A DNA stretch of 64,000 bases from Cymodocea nodosa. Taxonomy: Eukaryota > Streptophyta > Magnoliopsida > Alismatales > Cymodoceaceae. Under the pieces are notes generated by a model, which made no database searches, was not told the DNA's origin, and saw only the letters and a list, made by a program, of their open reading frames with translations. Both the position numbers and the translations under genes were made by a program. Shown one piece after another: positions 35,350 through 46,890 of the stretch; the stretch's first letter is position 1; every line of letters begins with the position of its first letter. The stretch is taken from NCBI GenBank assembly GCA_036874045.1, contig CM072341.1, positions 11,668,501-11,732,500 on the forward strand. The letters run 5' to 3'.

Positions 35350-36705
35350 TTAAGAGTTTATGAGCACATGGACTCGTTCTCCTAGTACTAAATGATTAGT
35401 AAGAACACCTACATAGGATTATTCAACATAGAGGCGTACTGAAATATTTTCTGAATTGAACTTTAACGAAATCCTTAGGGGTGTAGCTAACCTTTCTTTA
35501 ATGGAGAACGAAGATATGGCTGCTTCAGTAGAAAATCCATTAGGGAAAATTCTGTATCCTGAATTAGTTGATGAACCTTTATGTATTCGATTACCAAACT
35601 TTGAGGAAAATAGGTTTGAACTGAAATCTAATTATATTAGTCAATTACCACACTTTCATGGATTAGAAAGAGAAGATGCCTATTATTTCCTTAGAGAATT
35701 TAACGAAGTTTGTCAAATGATGAAAATGGCAAACATGAGTATTGATGCTATTAAACTTAGATATATTCCTTTTACTTTAAAAGATAGTTAAAAGATGGCT
35801 ATATACTTGATCGCCTGATTCAATTTCTACATGGACTAAATTTTGCTCTATTTTTTTAGAAAAATATTATCTAACACATCAAATGATTAAAAAGAAAAAG
35901 GAAATATTAATGTGTAGCCAAAAATAGGGAGAATCATTCTAGAAATATTTTGAATAATTTAAAGATTTACTGACTCAATGTCCACATCATGCAATGAGTA
36001 AAGCACAATTAATAGATATAATTTATGAAGGCATCGATATTTCAACTAAATCTTTATTAGAATCTACTTGTTAGAATGGATTTTTAAAATTGTGTAGTGA
36101 AGAAGCATGGGCATACTTAGAAAACTTTGCAAAAAGAATTGCTTAGTGGGAAAACTTGGCTGAAGCTATTACAAATAAAAGAGTATTGCCAAGGGGAATC
36201 CATGAAATAGATTCAAGCACTATGCTTGAAGTTAAATTAACTGAATTAACAAAGAAAATAGAAGAGCTATTATTAAATCAAAAACTAGTAGAAAAGAATG
36301 CAAATATTAATAACTTAGATATTATTTATGCTAGAAAACAAAAAGATAACTTTGGAAATTCTTATAACCCTAATTGGAGAAATCACTTGAACCTATCTTG
36401 GAGAAATAATAATTTCTAGGGAGGAGAAAATATAAACGACAAAAGTATAAGTTATAAAGCATTAATTGAACAAGGATCTAGAATAAAGAATTTAGAAAAG
36501 ATAATTCAACAATTAAACAATCGTCTAGACCATGTATTTGGAAATGCTACCATTTAGAATCATAATAAGAATAGAAATATACCCCTTAGATAGAAGGAAT
36601 CAATAGAAGTTAGACCTACTGGAGGATTACCAATGCAAGTAGTGACTAACCCTATCAATAGAACTGTTAATGAAATTGATATCTCCTATGTGAGGGAAGC
36701 TGAAT
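35350..36705 (+). pseudogene. Athila-type gag-like (capsid) module downstream of env-like ORF
   Basis: The text ELNFNEILRGVANLS, then LPNFEENRFELKSNYISQL, PHFHGLEREDAYYFLREFNEVC and LRYIPFTLKDS, is the Athila gag capsid signature (the FELK...LP.FHG....DPY..L.EF..VC pattern). Further on, PRGIHEIDSSTMLEVKLTELTKKIEEL and NSYNPNWRNHLNLSW match the region that usually surrounds the zinc knuckle in Athila gag. The module ends near 36705. Its place after integrase and the env-like ORF is unusual for Gypsy elements. It could instead be a fragment of a second element. Broken. Confidence 0.8.
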
Positions 36706-36930
36706 GAAGTAGCACAATTATTAGCAACTATGTATAATATAGTAAGTAGAAAAATATAAAAAGAAAAGAAAATGTAAGTTTACTTATATTTAGTAGTATC
36801 TTAGAGTTATTACTTAAGTCAACAAACTTAGTCCGTTAAGTTATGACCTAACTCCATAAAGGTATGTGAGTAGCTATATTAATTTTATCTATGTTTAAAA
36901 TTTTGTTTATGTTATACAAAATCACAATAG
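36706..36930 (+). promoter_or_regulatory. Spacer with one symmetric box before F-box-like ORF
   Basis: This is AT-rich spacer with a degenerate box pair (AGTCCGTTAAGTTATGACCTAACTCC in two parts, 36826-36852) and AT-rich sequence before the ATG at 36931. No other gene is seen. Confidence 0.45.
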
Positions 36931-37932
36931 ATGGAATTGATGAAATTACCACTATATGTACTGAAGGAAGTATTGAGTAACTTATCAACTAAAGATTTGT
37001 GAAGATTGTGTTATGTGTCAAAAGAAATTAAAAAATGTATTAGAGAAAAATATTTTCATAGACTACAAGCTGCAAAGATGACTAATATTAGAGATAGATT
37101 TTTATGGAAGTCATTTAATCATAGTTCAATCAGCTATGAATATCTAAATATGAAGGAAACTATTGGAATTCCATCCAATACATTAGAAGGGATAAATCAT
37201 ATTATGGGGATAGATGAAAGATTAATTATTTACAAAACCAAACTAAGGTATGTAATTCTATTACTTGATATTTTGATTAGAAATTCTATCACTAAAGAAG
37301 AATGGAATATAGGAAGGCCAAATAGATTTGAAGTACCAACTGAAAATTGTGGGTGAGCTTTAACATTTTCTGATAAAAATTCGATCATTCCTAAAAAATT
37401 GTATTACTGGAGACCAATTGGAAATTGAGATGAGGATTTATTCTTAAGTGTATATAATTTTTTGAATAGATCTTGGACTGATAATACTATGATATATCTA
37501 GGACAAAAAGCATTAATTAACAACATACATGTCATACTTGATGGATATATATATTTAGTCACAGATATATCAGTTGCATTTAGATCTAATTTATACATAG
37601 TAAGCATAGATAGTTATGATGATGACTTTATAGAAATATTGTCTATACCTAGTGATATAGCTGAACCACCATCTGTAGAACATGATAAAATTCAATTAGG
37701 AGTATGGTATAACGAATATGATGATCCTACTTTATGTTTAGTAAGATGGTGGGATGAATTGATAAAATTTCAAATATGGATTATCAAAGACCTAAATGAA
37801 TGGAAGTGGGAAGAGGAATATATTGAAATATATGTAGAAATAGAAACGACTACATTATCTTGGAACAGAAAAGGATCTATTTCTGCATTTCAATTCATTA
37901 ATGGTAATACACTTATATTTAGTATTTGTTGA
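36931..37932 (+). pseudogene. F-box-like ORF carried in element E
   Basis: About 330 codons, starting MELMKLPLYVLKEVLSNLS. Residues 5-40 fit the F-box pattern: LP..VL.EVLS.LS.KDL followed by R..YVSKEIKKCI. F-box proteins join substrates to SCF ubiquitin ligases. The rest has no repeat domain I recognise; it includes YIYLVTDISVAFRSNLYIVS and LCLVRWWDELIKFQIWI. The C-terminal half recurs at 58169-58783 in element H at the same relative position, after the env-like ORF and boxes. It therefore travels with this element family and was probably captured from the host. The extreme end overlaps the LTR start of Sirevirus C. Broken. Confidence 0.7.
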
Positions 37933-38866
37933 GTATTTTGTTTTGATGATGTGTGCTAATTGAATGTAATCATATTTATTCAATTACTATTGTTTGTGAA
38001 ATTAAATTAAGAACATCAATTAACATAGAAAAAGTTTACTAACATAAATAATTGTCTGTAATGGATCTGAGATTATACTAAGATAAATAACTAGTTGTTA
38101 AGTTATACTAACTTTTCATTTAACTAAATGTTAAGTTAGCGTATGTTTTTATTATAAAGCATGATATGCTTTAAAGTTATATTTCCTGTATCATGTACAG
38201 TGCACGTTAAGATAACTCATTGAGTTAGTGCATTATTTGTATAAAGGTCACGTGAGAACTCATTGAGTTATAGGCTTAAATGTTGAAATAGGTCACGTGA
38301 GAACTCGTTGAGTTAGTGAACAAAAGGTTAAAATGTAGAGACGAACTCGTTAAGTTGGTATTGTGCACATAGTGAAATTAAGGTTTACGAATGTTATATT
38401 ATATCACGTGAGTTGCACATGTTTAACTCGTTAAGTTAACATAACTAAATACGTTGAGTTGCTATATTGAACACTACACCAACGCGTTAGGTTAGCGTTA
38501 TAAACTTAAAGTTCTTATTATTGCACGTGATAAATACCTTATTATAAAAACATTTGTTTATTACTAGATCAGTGAGTTATTGGATTTTCAGATACTTAGA
38601 AAACTTAACTATCCGATACTTAAATTGTTTTCATTGAGTTAGCATAACTCCATGAAGTTGGTTCGTTGAGTTATCTGTAACACCACGAAGTTGGTTCATT
38701 GAGTTATTTGTAACACCACGAAGCTAGTTCGTTGAGTTATCTGTAACACCACGAAACTGATTCGTTGAGTTAGCTACAATACTTGTTATGTGATTTGGCA
38801 CATGATGAACTTGTTGAGTTAAATACGTTAAGTTATAAATATACTTGTTTTACTCGTTTAGTTAAC
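37927..38866 (+). repeat. 5' LTR of Sirevirus C, left part
   Basis: It starts TGTTGAGTATTTTGTTTTGATG. From about 38210 to 38860 it is dense with boxes: AACTCGTTGAGTTAGTG, AACTCGTTAAGTTAACATAA and four GTTGAGTTATCTGTAACACC-type units (38655-38775). The LTR resumes at 43705 beyond element C2 and ends at 44430. Confidence 0.9.
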
Positions 38867-40452
38867 TGTAGGATCGAATGATTACACAAGAAGTAGGTGA
38901 ATCGTGTTTTTCAATATTTTCAACAAATAATTGAAACTTCAATATTAAAAACAAGTCAAGACATTATTTTAATAAAATCATTTTATTCAAGGTTTCAATT
39001 ACAATATACAATTCAATTCTCCCTAGAAATTGTAGATGCAATTATATAATGATACCATATTTCATCTAACCAATTTTACAACTACAAATAGAGAAAACTA
39101 ATTTACGGAATTTAGAACATTTCTCCCTGTTTGAGATTTTTCTTCTTCTTCTTCTTCTTCTTCTTCTTTTGCAATTCCTTAGTGACAAATATCTAACTTT
39201 CTTTGCTTCACTGAATTTGCTTTCTTCTTCTTCAAATCTTTAGTGACATATATCTGACTTTCTCTACTTCACTGAATTTTCTTCTATCTGAGAGCTTTTC
39301 CCTAAAGAGGTGTTTAGATCATTGAAAATATATTTCGTTTGGTGTGCAAAGATAATTGATCAACAAGAATTCTATGCCTTTTATACTGTATATTCACTTC
39401 ATGCATATCCTCTACGTTTAATCACTATCAGTTTTCCACTATTCACATCTTCTCTTTTTCCTTCATCGAAATACACATGTTCTAACCCATGTTTTCCTTT
39501 CGAATTTTCTTTAATCATCAATCCTAGATCTCTGAAAAATTTCCTGCAAAATAAACTTTCTCGTCCAAAATTTTTCATCAAGTGTAATAACAAGTCATTG
39601 TGTTAATGTTAACTAAACGAGTAAAACAAGTATATTTATAACTTAACGTATCTAACTCAACAAGTACATCATGTGGCAAATCACATGACAAGTATGTAAC
39701 TAACTCAACGAACTAAGTCTGTGGTGTTATGCTAACTCAATGAACCAACTTCATGGTGTTATAGTTAACTCAACGAACCAACTCCGTTGTGTTACTAAAA
39801 ACTCAACGAACCAGTAATAAACAAATACTTTCAACAATAAAGTATTTATCACATGTAAGAATAATAACTTTAAGTTTATAATGTTAACCTAACATGTTAC
39901 CTTAGTATTCAATATAGTAACTCAACGCGTGCAGTTATGTTAACTTAACGAGTTAAACATGTGCAACTCACATGATACAATATAACATTCATAAACTTTA
40001 ATTTCATCACGTGTACAATACTAACTTAACAAGTTCGTCTCTACATTTTAACATTTTGTTCACTAACTCAACGAGTTCTCACATGATCTATTTTAACATT
40101 TAATCCTATAACTCAACGAGTTCTCACATGACCTTTATACAAATAACGCACTAACTCAATGAGTTGTCTTAATGTGCACTGTATATGATATAAGAAATAT
40201 AACTTTAAAACATATCATGCTTTATAATAAAAACACACGTTAACTTAACATTTAATTAGATGAAAAGTTAGTATAATGTAATGACTAGTTATTTATTTTA
40301 GTATAATCTCAGATCCATTACAGATAAGTATTTATATTAGTAAACTTTTTCTATATTAATTGATGTTCTTAATTTACTTTCATAAACAATAGTAATTGAG
40401 TAAATATGATTACATTCGTTTAGCATACATCATCAAAACAAAATACTCAATA
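38867..40452 (-). repeat. 3' LTR of C2
   Basis: 1586 bases in inverted orientation. Its U5 side (38867-39650) matches 43705-44430 and its box-rich U3 side (39650-40452) matches 37927-38866 and 43262-43699. A TATAAAAGG promoter lies inverted at 39377-39385, matching 43924-43932. A CTT-triplet run at about 39140-39168 lies in the leader. Confidence 0.9.
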
Positions 40453-40720
40453 ATCTCTCCCTTTTTTATGATGACAAAAACCATATTAAATCAATTATGA
40501 AATATGTTTAACTCAATGAAGCACCTCCATTGGATTAAGTTTTAATTCAACAAACAAGTTTGTTGACTTAAGTTCATTTAAGATAATATCTATTGTTTGT
40601 GTGAAAAACATCTCTCAGAAATAAAACTTCTCAGAAAAAATTTCAATAACCATAGAATCATCTCCCCCTTTATAATCTATGCATTTAAACACATAATCAT
40701 CTCCCCCTTTTTGTCATTAA
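40453..40720 (-). promoter_or_regulatory. Clustered polypurine tracts of C2 (inverted)
   Basis: Pyrimidine runs ATCTCTCCCTTTTTT (40453), ATCTCCCCCTTTATAA (40661) and ATCTCCCCCTTTTTGTC (40700) are purine tracts on the minus strand. The first touches the LTR. Several copies fit a Sirevirus. Confidence 0.85.
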
Positions 40721-40905
40721 TCAAAAAGATGATTACATAGTATAAAAAATGAGAGACAAGTATGTACAACTCAACTTTATGTAAACATTAATAAGAATGA
40801 AAACACATTTATAGAAAAAAATATATTGTTCAAATAGTTAAACAATAAATACAAACATTACATTTTGTATTTAGAAATCAAGTAAACAAACAAATGTCAG
40901 TACAT

Positions 40906-43108
40906 TTATCTATGCCTCCTAATGATATCACTAATAGCATTACAAATTTTATCTCTTAGATGCTTAAAATCATTTCTGATGTCATGCAGCATTGCATCTA
41001 AGGTAGGAGGTAGATCTGGTTGCTGTTGTACTTGATCTGAATAGTTTTGCTATTGTGGTTGTTGTTCTGTAAGGTTAGGTTGTTGTTGTTGCTGTTGGTG
41101 CAAGGACTGATATTTTTGAAAATCTTTAATACTGAATGCTCTCATGCCTTTGTTTTTAGAGGACCAGTCAGATAAGTTTAATTGGCTTGCAAGAATTCGA
41201 CATACAACATCACCAAAAAATAATTTGGAACTCATATGTTGTAGTTGAGATATAAAAACATCAAACCAATGGATTTGAATTCTATTTAGGAGGCCATAAG
41301 TTGCATATAAACAACTTCTACTGACTTCTAGATTATGTCCAACTCTCATAAATAAATTGGCATGTAGAATATTTGTAATAAACCGAGCCTTTGCATTTAG
41401 ATTTTCCATTAATCGCATTTCTATATATACACCTGGAATCTATGATAACGATTGTACATCCCATTCAAGTTGTCTAACAATGTCAAATCTGTTTGTAACA
41501 ACACCTCCATTCCTTAATCCCAAAACTTCAAAAATCAATTTAGGAAATAAAGTAAACTCTTGTTGAGTTATTTGAATTTTCAAAAGATTTTCATTCTATA
41601 CCAGATTGCTGTAAAAAGCTGCAACAAGCTCTTTATATTGCTTCCATTGTGTTCCAACTGGTAAAAATTGCATTAAGTCTTGAAACTCAAATAAAGCTTT
41701 TATTTCCAATAAACTTTTAAATTTTATTGGTCGAGCATGTAAAATTTGACAAGTAATCAAATTATTGTATTTCTGCAATGCTTCCTAAGACCTAAAATAT
41801 ATTGAATTTCCTTGAATGTTTATTGTTGTATACTTAGAAGGTGATGCTTGAAGCCTTGATTCAGAATTTAATTCTCCTTCAGGAATCTCTTCTTGAAAAT
41901 GAATGTCATTATGTTCGTCTATCAAAATATGTTCTTGAAGCTGCTCAGGTAAGCTTGATTCTTCAGCTTCAACAGTATGAGGAACATTTTCAATATCCGC
42001 TACATCCATACATTCAGTTTCTATAGAATATTCAGAGTTCAAATTTTTCATAAATTCAACAATCATGTTATCTATCTGTAATTCTTCATTTTCTTCAACA
42101 AATATTACTATTTCAATATGTTGTGAATTCTTAGACTCTAGTTCTATAGATTCTAAAATAGGCTAATCAACATGAAGCTCTTCTAGAGTCTTGTCTTTGT
42201 CAATAGTTACTACTACAGACAATCCAACCTCTAAACTAGTTATTGCCTCAATATTTTCAAATACATTTGCAATAACTTGTTCAATGTCTGCCTTATGCTT
42301 CAATTTCCTTATCATCATGGCTTGAAATCATAAAAAAACTTGAATAAGTTGTTGTTTTGAGTGCTTTTCAAGTTTTCTAGAGAAAGACAATGAAGTCTCA
42401 TCATTATCAGTTTCAATATGTTCGAAACTGATGAGCTTGTCAAATGCACTAAAAGGTACAATGTCTAGACATACATTGCCTTAGAAACAAGCTCTTTTTG
42501 CTTCATTTGTCTTACTCTCTTTCTCTTGTAGCAAGTCAACTATTCTTCTTCTAGTATTGCTGTTTTCTTTTGAATCTGTTCCATAAAAGTTTGCTATTTC
42601 AATTCTTCAAAGGCACTTTCTATAGCAATTGCCTTTTGAAGACTTTCAACTTTTTCTTTATCAACAACAATATTTGTTTATTTTTCCTTTGAAAATAAGG
42701 GTGTAGGTATTGCAAATTCATGTTCTTCCTCAAATGGTTGTAGTCGTGTATCATTGATAAGGGTTTGAGAAATTCTATTGAAAGAACCTACTCCTTTTTC
42801 TAGGTATTTTGCATATTGTTTTAAAAATGCTATTTCAGCACATTTCATACGATATTCTCTTTCATATTTACTTCTTATTACATATATTGTATATTGTTAG
42901 TTGTATTTTGAAGTTCTTGTCTAACTTCATGAAGTATTTCTTTAGAAAAGAAATAGTCACGATGTATTTGAGCTAACCTTGTGTCTACTTGAAAAATCTT
43001 TTTAAACCAAGTACAAGGAACATCATCTACCTCGATTTCTTTGTCTTTGGCATTTCCTCTACCTCTTCCTTTGCCTTTACCACGACCTTTGTAGAACTTT
43101 GAATACAT
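40906..43108 (-). pseudogene. Env-like ORF of C2
   Basis: On the minus strand it begins MYSKFYKGRGKGKGRGRG, a Gly/Arg/Lys-rich basic start. A charged Glu/Lys-rich middle follows (DVADIENVPHTVEAEESSLP). The C-terminal half has KFKSLLEIKALFEFQDLMQF, WKQYKELVAAFYSNL and YATYGLLNRIQIHWFDVF, with a Gln-rich tail ending near 40906. The FEFQ...YSNL part parallels the env-like ORF of the Gypsy elements E and H (FEFQGLLDF, FYANL). Position after pol and before the tracts fits the extra ORF of env-bearing Sireviruses. No membrane segment is evident. Broken in several places. Confidence 0.75.
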
Positions 43109-43261
43109 CGTCACAGGTTGTTACAGGAACAAGCGAGAAAGATTTTTAGAAAGATGTTATAAGATAACCTAAGTTCCCATGTAATAAGTGTTGAAATAGG
43201 GTTTCAGTAGCATAACCTAATGAGTTTAGTAGTCAGGTTTGAGTTTTAAATGAATATTGAA

Positions 43262-43699
43262 TAAAATTTATTCAATTGAGTTTGTCTCTACATTTTAACC
43301 TTTTGTTCACTAACTCAACGAGTTCTCACGTGACCTATTTTAACATTTAAGCCTATAACTCAATGAGTTCTCACGTGACCTTTATACAAATAACGCACTA
43401 ACTCAACGAGTTGTCTTAACATGTACTATACATGATACATGAAATATAACTTTAAAACAAATCATGCTTTACAATAAAAACACACATTAACTTAACGTTT
43501 AGTTAAATGAAAAGTTAGTATAACGTAACGACTAGTTATTTATTTTAGTATAATCTCAGATCTATTACAAACAAGTATTTATATCATTAAACTTTTTATG
43601 TATTAATTGATGTTCTTAATTTACTTTCACAAACAGTAGGAATTGAGTAAATATGATTACATTCGTTTAGCACACATCATCAAAACAAAATACTCAACA
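43262..43699 (-). repeat. LTR start of C2 (inverted)
   Basis: About 438 bases of LTR sequence inward from TGTTGAGTATTTTG at 43699, collinear with 37927-38350. It gives way to env-side sequence at TTGAATAAATTTTATTCAA (about 43258), a near-perfect palindrome that also occurs at 51409 in element C. Confidence 0.85.
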
Positions 43700-44430
43700 T
43701 TAACATTAATACGACTTGTTATTACACTTGATGGAAAATTTTGGACGAGAAAGTTTATTTTGCAAGAAATTTTTCAGAGATCAAAGATTGATAATTAAAG
43801 AAAATTCAAAAGGAAAATGTGGGTCAAAACGTGTGTATTTTGATGAAGGAAAAAAAGAATATGTGAAGAGTGGAAAATTGATAGTGATTAAACGTAGAGG
43901 ATATGCATGAAGTGAATATATAGTATAAAAGGCATAGAATTGTCGTTGATCAATTATCCTTGCACACCAAACGAAATATATTTTCAATGATCAAAATACC
44001 TCTCCAAGGAAAAACTCTCAAATAGAAGAAAATCCAATGAAGTAGAGAAAGTTAGATATATGTCACTAAAAATTTGAAGAAGAAGAAGAAAGCAAATTCG
44101 ATGAAGCAAAGAAAGTCAGATATTTGTCACTAAAGAATTCCAGAAGAAGAAGAAGAAAAGTCTAAAATAAGGAGAAATGCTCTAAATTCCACAAATTAGT
44201 TTTCTCTATTTCTAGTTATAAAATTGATTAGATGAAATATGGTATCATTATATAATTACATCTACAATTTCTAAGGAAAATTGAATTATATATTGTAATT
44301 GAAAACTTGAATAAAATGATTTGATTAAAACAGTGTCTCAACTTGTTTTTAATATAGAAGTTTCAATTATTTATTGAAAATGTTGAAAAACACAATTCAT
44401 CCCCCTCTTGTGTAGTTGTTCGATCCTACA
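43700..44430 (+). repeat. 5' LTR of Sirevirus C, right part
   Basis: This continues the LTR after C2: promoter TATAAAAGG at 43924-43932, a GAA-rich leader (44070-44160) and the end GATCCTACA at 44430. It matches 38867-39600 inverted. Confidence 0.9.
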
Positions 44431-44432
44431 AG

Positions 44433-44444
44433 TGGTATTAGAGC
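44433..44444 (+). promoter_or_regulatory. Primer-binding site, tRNA-Met type (Sirevirus C)
   Basis: TGGTATTAGAGC starts two bases after the LTR end and differs by one base from the usual TGGTATCAGAGC. Confidence 0.88.
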
Positions 44445-44630
44445 TACGTTGATAATCTTTGATATAAAATCGATACCAACTTAATTAATATCATAGTTTA
44501 TTCTACCTTCCTTATTTTTAAATAGAAATTAATATTTGAGCATTCTTTTAACTTTGTTAATTTTAGGCTCAAGTTGTTTTTAAACTTTTAAACTATTTAA
44601 AATCAAATAGGTTGAAAAATCTAAGGTAAG

Positions 44631-46890
44631 ATGGCTACTGGAAATGGCAATTTTTCTTTGTATGAAGGCCAAAATCTTAACTGTCCTCCTTAATTTGATG
44701 GAATACATTTTGAATATTGGAAATATAGGATGACAGTCTTTCTTCAATCTATAAATTATAAGTTGTGGTTCATGATTTCTAAACCATATACTCTGTTAAC
44801 TACTCCTTATAATACTTGGACAGTTACTGAAAAAGAAAATGAAACTCCAAATGCAAAAGGCTTAAATATCTTATTTTGAGCATTGGATTATGAACAGTTC
44901 AGTAAAGTGTCAGCACATAAATTTGCTTGTGAGGTGTGGCATGCATTAGAAGTTTCATAAGAAGGTACTTCTCAAGTTAAAGATACTAAGATTAATATGT
45001 TAATTCATAAGTATGAACTCTTTAAGATGCATGAAGATGAAAGTATTTCTGAGATGTTTTCCAAATTCCTAGATAACATAAATTCTTTAAAATGCTTAGG
45101 AAAGAACTTTGAACAAAAGGATTTGGTAAGAAAAATTCTCAGATCCCTAAGTTCCAAGTGGTCTTAGAAAGTGACATCAATTGAGGAATCACAAGACTTA
45201 AATGTTTATACTATAAATGAGCTTATAGGAAATTTAACTGCTAATGAAGTTCAACTAAATGATTCACTGAGTCACAACAAATTAAAAATGAAGAAAGAGA
45301 TATCCTTCGAAATTAATTCAAATTCTGAAATATCAACTGATTCTTACAAGGATTTGATTTTGTTGACTAAGAAATTCAAGAAAGCATAAAAAGCTAGGAA
45401 ACAATAAAGGAACAGAAATGACAAACCTTGAATGTCAAAGTTACTGAATGAAAAGAATTCATCTAAAAAGTATGTATGTTACAACTACAAGAAACCTAGA
45501 CATTCTCTAGATTGTCCTATAAGGAAAAATGAAAGCAAAGTAGGACAAATAAGAAGAAGAAGGCTCAGAAATCTTAGAAAAAATTTTACAAGAAAAAGAC
45601 TTTGAAGGTCACTTGGGATGACACATTAGAAGAGTTTGAATCTGAGGAATTTTCATCAAAATCTTCATATTCAGAAGAAGAACAAGAGTCAGAAGATATT
45701 GCTCATGTGTGCTTCATGGCAAATAAGTCTGAGGTAATATCTGATCCTAAAAGTCATTTAGATTTTAACTTTGATGAATTATTATGTGCATATCATGCAT
45801 TATTACAAAAATTTAAAGTGTGTAAACTAGAAAGTAAGAATATTAGAAACTCTTTGTCCATTACTGAAAAAGAAAATTATTTCCTATCTACTATTTTTGA
45901 AAAGTTTAAATGTGATAATGAAAATCATGCTAGAAATTTGCATAAATTTAGATTTAATGAATGTGTCTTGCATGAACAAATATAGAATATAAATGCTAAA
46001 AAATTGAAAATAGAATCTGAAAATGAAAAATTGAGAAACAACAGAAATGATCTTGACTTAGAGATTGATAGATTAAAAATAAGAGAGCTAGATTTAAATT
46101 TCACCATTGAGAAATGGAATTTAAGTCAAACTAAGTTAGACAAACTAACTAGTACCCCTATGGTGTCATATAAATTTGGCTTAGGATTTGATTATTCTGA
46201 ATACCTTGAATATCAAGCGAACAAAGGATTTATTAGTTGCAGTTCAAGTAAATCTAAGACTAAAATTCCTTTTATTATGAAACAAGGTAATAAATATGTA
46301 GAAGTAGGTACTTCAAGGGATGAATCATGTAGCAATAATATAAACCAATGTGATTTATCTAAATGTACTTCTAAGATGACTATCAATATTTCTAAAATTC
46401 TTGTTTCTTGTTCTGGAAATTCAGTTACTAATGTTTCTAAAATTTCAGACAATTGTAGTAAACTAGAAATTTAGGAACCTAAGCATGAAATTCAAAACAT
46501 TGGTATTAGACCAATTACTAGATCTGCATGTTCTTTATCTGAAAATTCATGTGTAGAAAAAATTTTGTATGTACTGAAAATTTAAATACAAGTACAAAAT
46601 CTTGGTACAAACTTACTAAAATGTATGAGCATGACCAAAATAAATTAACATCTAATAAAAATCGGTTTGGTCTTAGCTATACTACATCTAAAAATAAAAA
46701 GAATATCAATAAGAGCAATAATTCTATAAGTGAGTATGAAGCTAATGATAAATCATTAGTACTTACAAGTAATAAGAATATAAATGATAATGTTAAGCTA
46801 TTTTTAAACAAAAAGAAGAAATATGCTTTTAATGAACTTGGTCCTAAAAGACATTGGGTACCAAGAAATAGTTCCTCTTAATTTGTTTTG
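44631..46890 (+). pseudogene. Sirevirus C gag and linker
   Basis: The start MATGNGNFSLYEGQN at 44631 is the first ATG in frame with the gag text. A UBN2-type domain follows (HFEYWKYRMTVFLQS, then KINMLIHKYELFKM). A CCHC-like knuckle lies near 45475-45525. The acidic KVTWDDTLEEFESEE phrase at 45605 corresponds to KATWDD in A and B. A long coiled coil rich in Asn, Lys and Ser runs to about 46870. The usual role is capsid and RNA packaging. Broken in several places. Confidence 0.87.

Larger units (their letters stand above)
24654..37926 (+). mobile_element. Athila-like element E with env-like, gag-like and F-box-like ORFs
   Basis: A Ty3/Gypsy element inserted in element D. The order is 5' LTR 24654-26170, primer site, knuckle and coiled coil, protease, RT, RNase H, integrase (to 31346), two box tracts, env-like ORF 32084-34315, box tract with TATA, gag-like module 35350-36705, box, and F-box-like ORF 36931 onward. 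Sirevirus C then interrupts it at 37927, and no 3' LTR is seen. The inverted element H (54346-61898) repeats the order pol end, env-like, boxes, F-box-like, 3' non-coding, LTR. It has about twenty breaks. Confidence 0.85.
38862..43704 (-). mobile_element. Inverted Sirevirus C2 inserted in the LTR of C
   Basis: The insertion spans 38867-43699 (4833 bases) with TGTAGGATCG...TACTCAACA ends and TTAAC on both sides (38862-38866 and 43700-43704). Read on the minus strand it has LTR start 43699-43262, env-like ORF 43108-40906, polypurine tracts 40720-40453, and a full LTR 40452-38867. It belongs to the same family as its host C. It is a shortened copy without gag or pol; the mobilising proteins would have come from full relatives. 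Confidence 0.9.

Noticed and set aside
39310-39606. 98-codon ORF on the plus strand
   Set aside because: It is antisense to the leader of the C2 LTR and depends on repeat sequence; the sister LTR at 43705-44430 does not keep it as a coding unit.
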